Origin: 54-19 sp038210655
Lineage (GTDB): Bacteria > Chloroflexota > Chloroflexia > Chloroheliales > Chloroheliaceae
Reading direction: 5' to 3'
DNA: 64,000 nucleotides
Assembly: GCA_038210655.1 (NCBI GenBank)
Contig: JBBQWM010000016.1
Location: 1 to 64,000 of the forward strand
Under the pieces are notes generated by a model, which was given only the letters and a program-made list of their open reading frames with translations, was not told the origin of the DNA and searched no databases. Numbering within the stretch: position 1 is the first letter of the stretch; every line of letters starts with the position of its first letter. Of the stretch, positions 51,185-59,300 are shown piece by piece. The translations under genes and the position numbers were made by a program.

Positions 51185-53383
51185 TCAAAATTCGGCAAGG
51201 CTTCTAACAATTAAATCGCGTTCCGGGCCGGAAAGCTGGTAGAGGTCAAAGACCAGTTCATCTATTTCATCCGAACTTAGGTCGGGCCGGGCCAGACTTT
51301 TGAGTAACGGGTCGTCGGACTGGGCCGGGAAAGCCAGACGCTTGACCGGGTTGGCGTAATAGTCCCACTGTCCGCCGCCGACTTGCTTACCATAAGAGCG
51401 GAATTGAAAGGTAGACAGACGGCTATTTAGAAAATTCAGGGCCAGCCTTAGCTGCTCCAGACTCCATTCTGGCGGAAAGCAGACCGAGATTACATCGGTA
51501 CTGAAAAAAAACTGCTGGTCATCCAGTGCGAAAATATTGCGGGGTGCTTTGTAGGGCGTAACCAATTTGGTGGGAGCCTCGAAAAGGGCCGGGTCGCGGG
51601 GCCATTGCAATTGATAATAGGGGAATGGCTCGTCATAGCGCAAGCGGTGTTCGAGCGCGGCCCGGTGCGGTTCCAGGTAGGCCAGCAGCCTCGGATGTAA
51701 AGCCGGATCGAGATCGGCAGGAGGATAGAGCAGCCATAGATCGCGCCAGTTGATCCGGCCCGGCCCAACATCGCCATTCTTGATCGCCCGGCGCACAAGG
51801 CCCGCTTCGATCTGTCCGGCCTGCGCCGTCGTCAAGAAGAAAACCCGGTCGAGGCCGGTCTGTACTCCCGTGCGGCATTCTGCAAGCTGACCAAGTGGGT
51901 GCGATTGTTCGGCGATCTTGGCTAAAAGCATTCTTTCGGCAGGCATCCGGCGTAGCCAGGCCCAGGGAGCGCCATCCGCCAGGGTCGTTTGCGACAGCCA
52001 TTCCTCGCGTCCGGCGAAGTAAAACGGAAAACGTTGCTCCGGTTCGGCCTGCTCTCGGCTGGCAAACAGCAAACAGACATCCACTTCGGCTCCCTCGAAA
52101 AATTGTTCGCCGCCTAAATCCTCCACTCCCAGCAAGCGCGTTTGGTTGGCTAACCAGCGTCGGAGCGGGGCAGCAAAGGCCGCTTCTTTCCAAAAGCGGG
52201 AGGTTACAAAGCCCAATCGCCCACCCGGTCTCAGCAATTCTATTCCGCGTTTTACAAAATAATAGTGTAGATCGCTTTTCAAATTGTAAACCGGGGCGAA
52301 AGTCTGGGCGAAATAAGCCTTTTCAATCCCGCTATAGTCGTTGAAGCCGAGATAGGGCGGGTTGCCCACAACGACCCCAAAGCCGCCTTGCTCGAAAACT
52401 TCGGGGAATTCCAGTTGCCAGCCAAAAGGTTGCAAAGCCGCTAAACGTGACCCATCATCCGGCCCGTTAAAGATCGGTAAGCCTGCGATTTGTTCTGTCA
52501 GTGCCAGACGCGGCCCACTCAATTCAGCTTCTAATTTGGCGAATAAGGCCAGCGCCGCCCCGCTATCGTCCTCGGCCAGGGCCTCGAACAGTCTTTTTCG
52601 GATCGCAAGCGCCGTATTTGAGCTTTGCACGGCCCCGACCAGTGCATTGCCGGGCCGTACCTGCACGACCAGGGCCACCGCCAGGCTGCGCGAGACTTTG
52701 CCCCCGGCTAATTCGGATAAACGTCGCAAAAGTGCCAGCCGAGTCAGGACGACCGCCTGCGGGTTCAAATCAACGCCATATAGCTGCCCAATTACCGAAG
52801 CATTTGGTGACATATCCCCTTGTTTTGACAGACTTTCGAGGGCTGCCAGCAAGAATGCGCCACCACCGCAGGCTGGGTCTACGATTGGGCCGGACAATTC
52901 TGATGGCAGCGCTTTGGCGACGATATAGCGGGCCAGTTCGGGCGAGGTATAAAACGCGCCACTCTGTTTTTGCTGCCGGGTTTCGCCCGACCAAACCTGC
53001 AAGCCTGCCAGCGCCCAACCATTTAATACTTCCCCATCCAATTCGGCGATCTCAGTGGCGACCGTGTGGCTGGCGGTAGCCTCAAATTCAGTCAGGGTCG
53101 GGCCTGCCAGTGCTTCCAATAGTTCGGGCGAACTATTATCCAGGCAGAGACCCGCGACCCGTTCAGCTAACAAACGTAGCACTATGCGAGAGGCTTCCGT
53201 CGCGGTTGGGCGCTTACTTGAGCGGTGTTTATCCTTTTTAAGAGGGGAAATCTGCATCAGGCGATTTGAAGCATCTAGCCGGGGAAGTTGCTCTTCCAGG
53301 CGGCTCAACCAGCCATTAACCAGACCTTGCAAGCCCGGCCCAGTACGACTTTTCTTCGGTCGGGGCGCAAATTGCGATTTCAT
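51185..53383 (-). CDS. Eco57I-type N6-adenine DNA methyltransferase
   Basis: A 732-aa DNA methylase. A helical N-terminal region (1-130) is followed by QKQSGAFYTSPELARYIV (about 137-154), AdoMet motif I DPACGGGAFLLAAL (about 165-178) and catalytic motif IV NPPYLGF (about 340-346), then a C-terminal TaqI-like target-recognition part (TGVQTGLDRVFFLT onward). Eco57I-family proteins methylate adenine in asymmetric sites and are often restriction-methylase fusions; no nuclease motif is obvious in the N terminus. It starts 12 bp past the stop of the Ser/Thr kinase gene with no own ribosome-binding site, so the two are coupled. Confidence 0.85.
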   Translation of the reverse strand: MKSQFAPRPKKSRTGPGLQGLVNGWLSRLEEQLPRLDASNRLMQISPLKKDKHRSSKRPTATEASRIVLRLLAERVAGLCLDNSSPELLEALAGPTLTEFEATASHTVATEIAELDGEVLNGWALAGLQVWSGETRQQKQSGAFYTSPELARYIVAKALPSELSGPIVDPACGGGAFLLAALESLSKQGDMSPNASVIGQLYGVDLNPQAVVLTRLALLRRLSELAGGKVSRSLAVALVVQVRPGNALVGAVQSSNTALAIRKRLFEALAEDDSGAALALFAKLEAELSGPRLALTEQIAGLPIFNGPDDGSRLAALQPFGWQLEFPEVFEQGGFGVVVGNPPYLGFNDYSGIEKAYFAQTFAPVYNLKSDLHYYFVKRGIELLRPGGRLGFVTSRFWKEAAFAAPLRRWLANQTRLLGVEDLGGEQFFEGAEVDVCLLFASREQAEPEQRFPFYFAGREEWLSQTTLADGAPWAWLRRMPAERMLLAKIAEQSHPLGQLAECRTGVQTGLDRVFFLTTAQAGQIEAGLVRRAIKNGDVGPGRINWRDLWLLYPPADLDPALHPRLLAYLEPHRAALEHRLRYDEPFPYYQLQWPRDPALFEAPTKLVTPYKAPRNIFALDDQQFFFSTDVISVCFPPEWSLEQLRLALNFLNSRLSTFQFRSYGKQVGGGQWDYYANPVKRLAFPAQSDDPLLKSLARPDLSSDEIDELVFDLYQLSGPERDLIVRSLAEF

Positions 53384-53395
53384 GCCGGGCGCGGG

Positions 53396-55693
53396 CTAAG
53401 GTGTGGTCGGGTTGGCGGTTGTGATCGCCGGGGTCGAAGGGCTGGCGACGGTCGTCGCCTGGGTTGCACGAGTAGTCGTAGGAGCGGCAGTGGTCGTCGC
53501 AACCGTCGTTGCAGCCGTTGTGGTGGCTACCGTTGTTGAAGGCGGCGCGGTGGTCGTTGGCGGGGCGGTCGTAACCGCTGGAGTAATAACTACGGGGGTA
53601 TTGGTCGAAGCGCTAGTCGGTGTGCGTCCAGGCGGACGGTTGGGCGTGTTGGTCGGAACCGGGTTCGTTACAGTGTAAATAAGCGGTTGAGCAAAAGGAA
53701 CCGTCTGCCCATTCAGCTTAACCACCACGATATATTGACCGAGCGGAACCGCCGGAGGTGGATTGTAGAGGGCGGCTATAAAATCTTCCTTGAGGGTTTC
53801 AGTGCGCGTCAAGACCACCTGACCTTCGGGCTTACCGTTTACCGCCCGGTAAATCTCTACCGTTACCGGGTCGCCTGCCTTTGCGCCATCCTGGAAATTT
53901 ACCTTGCCATACAAAATGATTACGCTGTTAGGCAAAAAGCCAGTGCGAGGGGTAGCACTTGCCGGGTTGGAGAAATCGCCCGTCGTAAAAATCGTGGCAA
54001 AGATGGGCGACTTCACGGCGCTGGTACTTGGGCTAGGTTCGGGCGTAGGCGTATCAGTTGCCGTTGGATTAGGTTGGGGTGTCGCCAGGGCAACCGTCGT
54101 CACTTCGCTGGTTGCCGTCGCCAGGAGGGTCGCCGGTGGCGCGGTCGTGGCTGCGATTGCGACCGGAGCGGTAGCGGTCGGTTTTGATACCACCTTTTCG
54201 CCCGGAAAGACAAAAATAGCCAGTGCAATCATAATATCGACCAACAGGAAAAGCACTATAAAAGCCAGCACCCAGGGTGGGATACGGTTCCGCCGGGGCT
54301 TCTTATCGTCACCCCAGATCACCACATCCGGCACTTGTTCGCTGGTAGACGTATTGGTCAAGGGGCTATTGCCGTTACCGTTACCTTTACCGTTCTGAGT
54401 TTCAACCGGGACCAAAGGAGGCCGGGGCCTGACCTCAAAGGGATTGCCGCCGCTTTTTTCCAGACGGCTGTTAGGAATACTATTTGCCGCATCCGCCACC
54501 GCACCCAACCCTGCGATACTATCCAACTGACCGAAAGCCGGTTCAAGTGGTAACAGAGGTTCAACTGGGCCGGATTGTCGCTCCTTGATCGCAATCGGCG
54601 CTTTAGAATTAGTGGGCCGGGCTGGTTCTGGCTCCCGCTCTTTCTCTTTAGACGCTTCTTCACTATCCGGCCCTAGCCACTTGCGGGCCATTTCGCGGTG
54701 CGGCACTGCCTCGGCATAGTTCTCGTCTATCGCCAGTATTCGGTCATACAGTTTGAGTGCCTGGCTCCATTTGCCGACCGAAAGGGCCGCTTCGGCTTCC
54801 CGGTAAAGCCGGTCACGCTCGTTTTCAAGCTGAGTACGCACGCGCTTGAGGGCTTCGCTCACATCTTCAGCTACCTGATAGCGGTCGGCGATATTCTTTT
54901 GCAAACACTTCATGATAACGGCTTCCAGGGCCGGGGTCGCGTAGGGGTTATAACGGCGCGGGCGGTCTGGCTCACGGTCGCGCACGAGGCGGAAATTATA
55001 GGCCATCGTCTCGTAATCGAAATCACCTTTGACGGCCCTAAAAGGCAAGTAATAACGGCCTGTCACGGCGGCATAGAGGGTCGTACCGAGCGAATAAAGG
55101 TCGGCGGCAGGCGTTATGCGGTTATCGCCCCGCGCCTGTTCGGGAGCCATAAAATTGATCGTTCCCAGGTTGGAGCCACTGACGGTTACTTCGCGTTCCT
55201 GACCGGGGTGTGGCTGATGAGCAATCCCAAAATCGCTGATTTTGGCCCGACCCTCGGTCGTCAGCAAAATATTGCTGGGTTTGATGTCGCGGTGAACGAT
55301 CCCAAGCTTGTGGGCCGCGCTCAACCCGTCGCAAACTTCGCCCATCAAGATAACCGCTTGCAATAGCGAAAGCTTGCCCTTGCTCTTTATCAGGTCGGTC
55401 AGGTTGCCGCCCCCCACCCATTGCATCACGAAGGCGTTATATTCTTCTAAAAGGTCGATCAGGTAGACGATGCTGGGGTGTTCGCTCAGGCGGGCCAACG
55501 AGCGCCATTCGGTCTCGAACAGGCGACGGGCTTTCGGGTTAGACTCGTCCGTTGTCCACTGTTCGTGCAACTGTTTGACTACCACATCGCGGTCTACCTT
55601 CAAATCGTGGGCGCGATAAGCGATGCCGAACCCGCCTCGGCCTATTTCTCCGACAATATGATAACGTTCGCGTATCAAACCCTTTAGGGCCAT
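53396..55693 (-). CDS. Membrane Ser/Thr protein kinase
   Basis: A 765-aa Hanks-type kinase. The catalytic domain (about 10-275) is intact: glycine loop GRGGFG (18-23), Lys40, catalytic Asp136 in HRDIKPSN and Asp154 in DFG. A TPR-like helical stretch (about 290-350) and a charged linker precede one TM helix (about 484-507, WVLAFIVLFLLVDIMIALAI). Outside are a Thr/Pro-rich tether, a beta-rich region (about 575-680) and a Thr/Ala tail (for example TTVATTTAATTVATTTA). The outside part may sense an external signal. It is followed at 12 bp by the methyltransferase gene. Confidence 0.9.
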   Translation of the reverse strand: MALKGLIRERYHIVGEIGRGGFGIAYRAHDLKVDRDVVVKQLHEQWTTDESNPKARRLFETEWRSLARLSEHPSIVYLIDLLEEYNAFVMQWVGGGNLTDLIKSKGKLSLLQAVILMGEVCDGLSAAHKLGIVHRDIKPSNILLTTEGRAKISDFGIAHQPHPGQEREVTVSGSNLGTINFMAPEQARGDNRITPAADLYSLGTTLYAAVTGRYYLPFRAVKGDFDYETMAYNFRLVRDREPDRPRRYNPYATPALEAVIMKCLQKNIADRYQVAEDVSEALKRVRTQLENERDRLYREAEAALSVGKWSQALKLYDRILAIDENYAEAVPHREMARKWLGPDSEEASKEKEREPEPARPTNSKAPIAIKERQSGPVEPLLPLEPAFGQLDSIAGLGAVADAANSIPNSRLEKSGGNPFEVRPRPPLVPVETQNGKGNGNGNSPLTNTSTSEQVPDVVIWGDDKKPRRNRIPPWVLAFIVLFLLVDIMIALAIFVFPGEKVVSKPTATAPVAIAATTAPPATLLATATSEVTTVALATPQPNPTATDTPTPEPSPSTSAVKSPIFATIFTTGDFSNPASATPRTGFLPNSVIILYGKVNFQDGAKAGDPVTVEIYRAVNGKPEGQVVLTRTETLKEDFIAALYNPPPAVPLGQYIVVVKLNGQTVPFAQPLIYTVTNPVPTNTPNRPPGRTPTSASTNTPVVITPAVTTAPPTTTAPPSTTVATTTAATTVATTTAAPTTTRATQATTVASPSTPAITTANPTTP

Positions 55694-55826
55694 AGCTAAG
55701 ACCTGTTCCCCTGCACCAGAACGAAAAGTGGTAAATACAATTACCCATTATCTAGTATATCATAATTTACCATCGTTACACACTATGTACTATGGTTCAC
55801 CTCACATAAATTGTTTGATTTGTGGG

Positions 55827-56175
55827 TATTAGGTATTAGGTATCAGGTGTTAGGCGTCAGGTTTTGGTAGGGGAGACCCTTGTGGTCGCCCTGGTAGACC
55901 CGGCACGGTTTCCGAGGGCGACCACATAGAGTCTCCCCTACTACAGCAAATTGCAAAGATATTGGGCCGTCCGATTATCTGTAGGAGCGAGCTTCTGCTC
56001 GCGATTGGAAGATACGGCTTGGTGTTCAATCGCGAGCGGAAGCTCGCTCCTACAGGGGTCAATAAGTGTGCAACATGCTATAGGTCAATGTTTTTGCAAA
56101 TTACTCTAACACCTAACACCTGATACCTGACACCTAATACCTGACACCTAACACCTGATACCTTACCCCTGACCT
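55827..56175. repeat. AGGTRTYAGG inverted blocks enclosing two other palindromes
   Basis: Left block GTATTAGGTATTAGGTATC (55827-55862) and right block of CACCTGATACCTGACACC units (56107-56175) are inverted relative to each other. Between them are a GTAGGGGAGACCC palindrome (55866-55941) and a REP-like palindrome (55979-56055). The pair at 24212-24324 is the same structure without cargo. Confidence 0.75.
55979..56055. repeat. REP-like palindrome, second copy
   Basis: CTGTAGGAGCGAGCTTCTGC and its complement form 29-bp arms with one mismatch. Nearly identical to 6481-6556, including part of the loop (GGTGTT). Confidence 0.85.
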
Positions 56176-56282
56176 CTCTTCAAATTTAGGCCAAAGGGCG
56201 TATTGACCCTCCAAAAGCCGGTTGATATACTACAGACAGCTAACCACTTGAGAACTTTTATTGATATTAAGGAGAAGTTGAA

Positions 56283-57509
56283 ATGCAAGTTCGACCTTTA
56301 CGCGAGGGTGAAAGAGAGTTGTTCGGGGAGCGGGTACGAGATGCTTTTGTCACACCCCACGACTATATACAAATCTGGCTCCCAAATGTCCCAATGGAGG
56401 ATACTCGCGGTTTGTTCGATGTTCATGGCAATCTGTTGAGCAGTTTGCAATTGCTATGGAACGATTTGTGGTTGGGGTCGAAAAAAATCAAAATGGCGGG
56501 CGTAACCAGTGTAGCAACTCCGCCCGAACACCGCCGAGGCGGACATCTCAAACGGTTGCTCCTGACCGTAATGGCCCAGGAACGCGAACGCGGTATTAAT
56601 GTCTCAGGGCTGTATCCCTTTGAATTTTCTTTTTACCGAAAATTTGGCTACGAACAGGCCAGCGCCATCCAAAATATCAGTGTCAAGTTACCGGCAATGT
56701 CAGCTTTCAAGAGCAAAACGCAGGGACGTTGGACTCCACGCAGCGCCGAGGATTGGTCGCTATTCCAGGCCCTTTACAATCAATACTGTGTGGGTCGGTT
56801 TGGGCGGATCGAGCGTCCGACCGAATTTAGCTGGCGGCGCTCGATTTTTACGATGCGCCGCACCAAAGATACGCCCCTGAAAGCCTATACCTGGGAAGAT
56901 GCCGACGGTAAAACACGCGCTTATATTTGCTACTACATGCAACCGACCAAAGGCGGTGATGAGTGGAGTCGGGAGCTTGTGGTGCGTGACATGGCCTGGT
57001 TGGACGAAGAAGCTCGCCACGAAATCTATAATTTTATCGCCAACCACGACTCGCAGGCCGAAAAAGCGCTCTGGGACACCGAGCCAAACGATGAATTCTT
57101 TGCCCTACTGCCCGATCCACGTCAGGCCGAAGTCAAGCTCATCCCCGGCTATATGTTGCGGCTTGTCGATGTCGAACGCGCTCTACTCGAAAGAAGTTGG
57201 CCCGCCAGGGAAACTACCAGCTTTAGCGTCGCCGTCCACGATGACGCGCTGGATTGGAATGACAATCGCACTTATCGGTTGGAACTAAGCCAGGGTCGCC
57301 CGGAAGTCACGGTGGTCGCGGGCAGCGAAAAGGCCGGGCTGAGTTGCGATGTTCGGGCGCTGGCCCAGCTTTATGCCGGGTATCTCAGCCCGCAACAAGC
57401 CGTCCGTCTTGGTAAGCTCGAAGTTCGCCAACCGGCAGACCTGGAAGCCGCCCAGCGTATTTTTAGCCCATCGGGTCAGCCCGCCTCTTTTATGGCTGAC
57501 TTCTGGTAA
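56283..57509 (+). CDS. Eis-like GNAT N-acetyltransferase
   Basis: A 408-aa protein of the Eis family: two GNAT-like folds and a C-terminal SCP2-like domain. Acetyl-CoA binding loop VATPPEHRRGGHLKRLL (about 79-95) and the LYPFEFSFYRKFGYEQ motif (about 114-129), with the conserved Tyr, are present, and the chain ends in an aromatic residue (MADFW), as needed for the C-terminal carboxylate base of Eis enzymes. Eis proteins acetylate amines such as aminoglycosides; the natural substrate here is unknown. AAGGAG precedes ATG 56283. A terminator follows. Confidence 0.85.
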   Translation: MQVRPLREGERELFGERVRDAFVTPHDYIQIWLPNVPMEDTRGLFDVHGNLLSSLQLLWNDLWLGSKKIKMAGVTSVATPPEHRRGGHLKRLLLTVMAQERERGINVSGLYPFEFSFYRKFGYEQASAIQNISVKLPAMSAFKSKTQGRWTPRSAEDWSLFQALYNQYCVGRFGRIERPTEFSWRRSIFTMRRTKDTPLKAYTWEDADGKTRAYICYYMQPTKGGDEWSRELVVRDMAWLDEEARHEIYNFIANHDSQAEKALWDTEPNDEFFALLPDPRQAEVKLIPGYMLRLVDVERALLERSWPARETTSFSVAVHDDALDWNDNRTYRLELSQGRPEVTVVAGSEKAGLSCDVRALAQLYAGYLSPQQAVRLGKLEVRQPADLEAAQRIFSPSGQPASFMADFW

Positions 57510-57528
57510 GCAGTAATAAGCTTCTGGT

Positions 57529-57562
57529 ACGGGACGAGCATGCCAGTCGTCCCGTTTTATTT
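57529..57562 (+). terminator. Terminator after the Eis-like gene
   Basis: ACGGGACGA (57529-57537) pairs perfectly with TCGTCCCGT (57547-57555), followed by TTTATTTTTA. The next gene begins only 33 bp later, so it needs its own promoter or read-through. Confidence 0.85.
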
Positions 57563-57594
57563 TTATCAAAGAGAGTATATGACGGAGGTTGCCA

Positions 57595-58140
57595 ATGGCA
57601 AAATTCTATACCGAGCTAAATCAGACTTTGCGCGAATTTATCGATCAGCAAAAGATTTTCTTTGTAGCAACCGCGCCCCACGAAGGCCGGGTGAACCTTT
57701 CGCCCAAAGGGATGGATACGCTGCGCTGTCTGAACGACCAGGAGGTCTCTTATCTCGATCTGACGGGGAGCGGCAACGAAACCGCCGCCCATATTACCCA
57801 AAACGGTCGGTTGACCATGATGTTTTGTAGTTTTAGCGAGAAACCGTTGATCTTGCGGCTCTATGGGCAAGGGATTTTGATCCGGCCCCGCGACCCGCGT
57901 TGGGAGGAATTTCACTCCCAGTTTGAGTCTTATTCGGGCGAACGTCAGATTATCCTGCTCAAGATCGAGGCCGTCCAGACTTCCTGCGGTTTTGCTATTC
58001 CGTTCTACGAGTACCAGGGCGAACGCCCGACCCTGACCGAATGGGCCGAGCGTAAAGGCGAAAGTGGCCTTCAGGACTATTGGCAGACCAAAAATCAAAT
58101 TAGTATTGACGGTTTATCTACCGGGTTGTTGAGCGAGTAG
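57595..58140 (+). CDS. Pyridoxamine 5'-phosphate oxidase-fold flavoprotein
   Basis: A 181-aa protein with the split-barrel FMN-binding fold (KIFFVATAPHEGRVNLSPKG, about 20-39; LTMMFCSFSEKPLILRLYGQG, about 93-113). The SPKG...R segment and the following conserved Trp/Tyr positions resemble the general-stress PNPOx subfamily rather than PdxH. It probably binds FMN or F420 and reduces an unknown substrate. ATG 57595 is chosen for its GGAGG site 6 bases upstream; a TTG at 57589 lies too close. Confidence 0.8.
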   Translation: MAKFYTELNQTLREFIDQQKIFFVATAPHEGRVNLSPKGMDTLRCLNDQEVSYLDLTGSGNETAAHITQNGRLTMMFCSFSEKPLILRLYGQGILIRPRDPRWEEFHSQFESYSGERQIILLKIEAVQTSCGFAIPFYEYQGERPTLTEWAERKGESGLQDYWQTKNQISIDGLSTGLLSE

Positions 58141-58160
58141 TTTTATTTTTCGGCTAAATT

Positions 58161-58868
58161 TTAGGAGCCGGAATTATAGTTGTTGCGACTAAAGCGCGAG
58201 TTAGACCTAAATTGGCTGGCGATAAATCCTACAATCAGCCCGGCCACGAACCCGCCGATGTGCGCCCAGTACGCTACCCCGCCGCCACCTGATGTCTGAG
58301 CGGTGCGGTTGGAAAGCTCGGTAAATCCGTTGAAGAATTGGAGGACCGCCCAAAAACCGATCACCAGCAAGGCCGATAGGCGCGTCCAGGTAAAAAAGAT
58401 GCCGATAAAGATCAAGGTATTAACCTGAGCGCGTGGGAACATTACCAGATATGCGCCCAATACTCCGGCTATCGCTCCGCTTGCACCGAGGCTTGGTAAG
58501 GTCGAGCCAGGGTCAACCAGCACCTGAGCTAAACCTGCGATAACCCCAGCCCCAAGATAAAATATTAGATACTTGATATGACCTAAAACGCTCTCGACGT
58601 TATCGCCAAATATCCACAAATAAAGCATGTTACCGCCCAGATGCAACCAACCACCGTGCAGAAACTGGCTGGTTATCAAGGTCTGATAGTCCTGACCGTT
58701 GCTAATATTAGCCGGTATGACGGCGTATTGCTGGAAGAAGTTGTTTAGCTGATTAGTGCTGTTCAGGCTGAGTTGATACAAAAAGACCAACACATTCAAC
58801 GCAATCAAGCCGTAAGTTACAAACGGTAGACCACGACGCTCGTCATTTACGTCACTGATGGGTAACAT
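58161..58868 (-). CDS. Rhomboid-family intramembrane serine protease
   Basis: A 235-aa protein with six to seven TM helices. The catalytic dyad is intact: Ser130 in LGASGAIAG and His203 in YWAHIGGF, with the HGGWLHLGGNM motif (about 71-81) that forms the oxyanion region. Rhomboids cut TM segments of other membrane proteins. The C-terminal tail is short and rich in Ser, Asn and Arg. AAGGAGG precedes ATG 58868. It is convergent with the PNPOx-fold gene. Confidence 0.93.
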   Translation of the reverse strand: MLPISDVNDERRGLPFVTYGLIALNVLVFLYQLSLNSTNQLNNFFQQYAVIPANISNGQDYQTLITSQFLHGGWLHLGGNMLYLWIFGDNVESVLGHIKYLIFYLGAGVIAGLAQVLVDPGSTLPSLGASGAIAGVLGAYLVMFPRAQVNTLIFIGIFFTWTRLSALLVIGFWAVLQFFNGFTELSNRTAQTSGGGGVAYWAHIGGFVAGLIVGFIASQFRSNSRFSRNNYNSGS

Positions 58869-58985
58869 TTGGGCCTCCTTGTTTCAGTCTTATCTTTAAT
58901 ACTTCTTTTCCAGGTCTTTTTCAAAAGATAAGCCTTTGCAAGAAGCGTTCCAGATTGAAAAGGGCCAGGTATTAGCAATCACAAA

Positions 58986-59276
58986 GGGTGAGCGTCAGTT
59001 TTTTGCAAACCTTCCAGGCTGTGTCACTTCCTAAACCGGGGTGAATATAGATTAGAAAAAAATTCGTAACTACACAGCCTCCCCCTTTGGGCGACCACAT
59101 AGGGTCGCACCCTACAACGGATTGTGGGTAGGGGCGACCCTATGTGGTCGCCCGACCTGAGTAGTTACAAATTTCCGCAGAAAATTTTTCTAATCTATAC
59201 TTTTGAGTGGTTTGGGTTGAGGGTTTCAGAGTCGCCCCTTTACTATTTGAATTGGTGCAAAGACTGATACTCACCC
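58986..59276. repeat. Type D element, copy 2, with nested type A element
   Basis: Ends GGGTGAGCGTCAGTTTTTTG and GACTGATACTCACCC (59262-59276) are inverted repeats. Apart from the nested unit (59066-59168), it aligns along its length with 41832-42125. It fills most of the gap between the rhomboid and xylulokinase genes. Confidence 0.8.
59066..59168. repeat. Type A element (103 bp) nested in type D copy 2
   Basis: GTAACTACACAG and CTGAGTAGTTAC bound the same GGGCGACCACATAGGGTCGC core as the nested unit at 41937-42039, and the length is the same. The insertion point is on the other side of the central GCAGAAAATTTTTCTAAT hairpin of the D element. Confidence 0.8.
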
Positions 59277-59300
59277 GGTATTAACCCGTTTCTTAGCCCC

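Larger units (their letters stand above)
55694..56282. other. Repeat-filled intergenic region
   Basis: About 590 bp between divergent kinase and acetyltransferase genes. Most of it is the composite repeat at 55827-56175. The first 130 bp are AT-rich and probably hold the kinase promoter; AAGGAG at about 56270-56275 is the ribosome-binding site of the next gene. Confidence 0.55.

Noticed and set aside
51185..55693. Kinase and methylase as a complete Pgl/BREX defence system
   Set aside because: PglY/PglZ or BrxL/BrxC-type genes are absent and the kinase is a TM sensor kinase with a Thr-rich exterior, unlike PglW. Only the pairing is worth noting.
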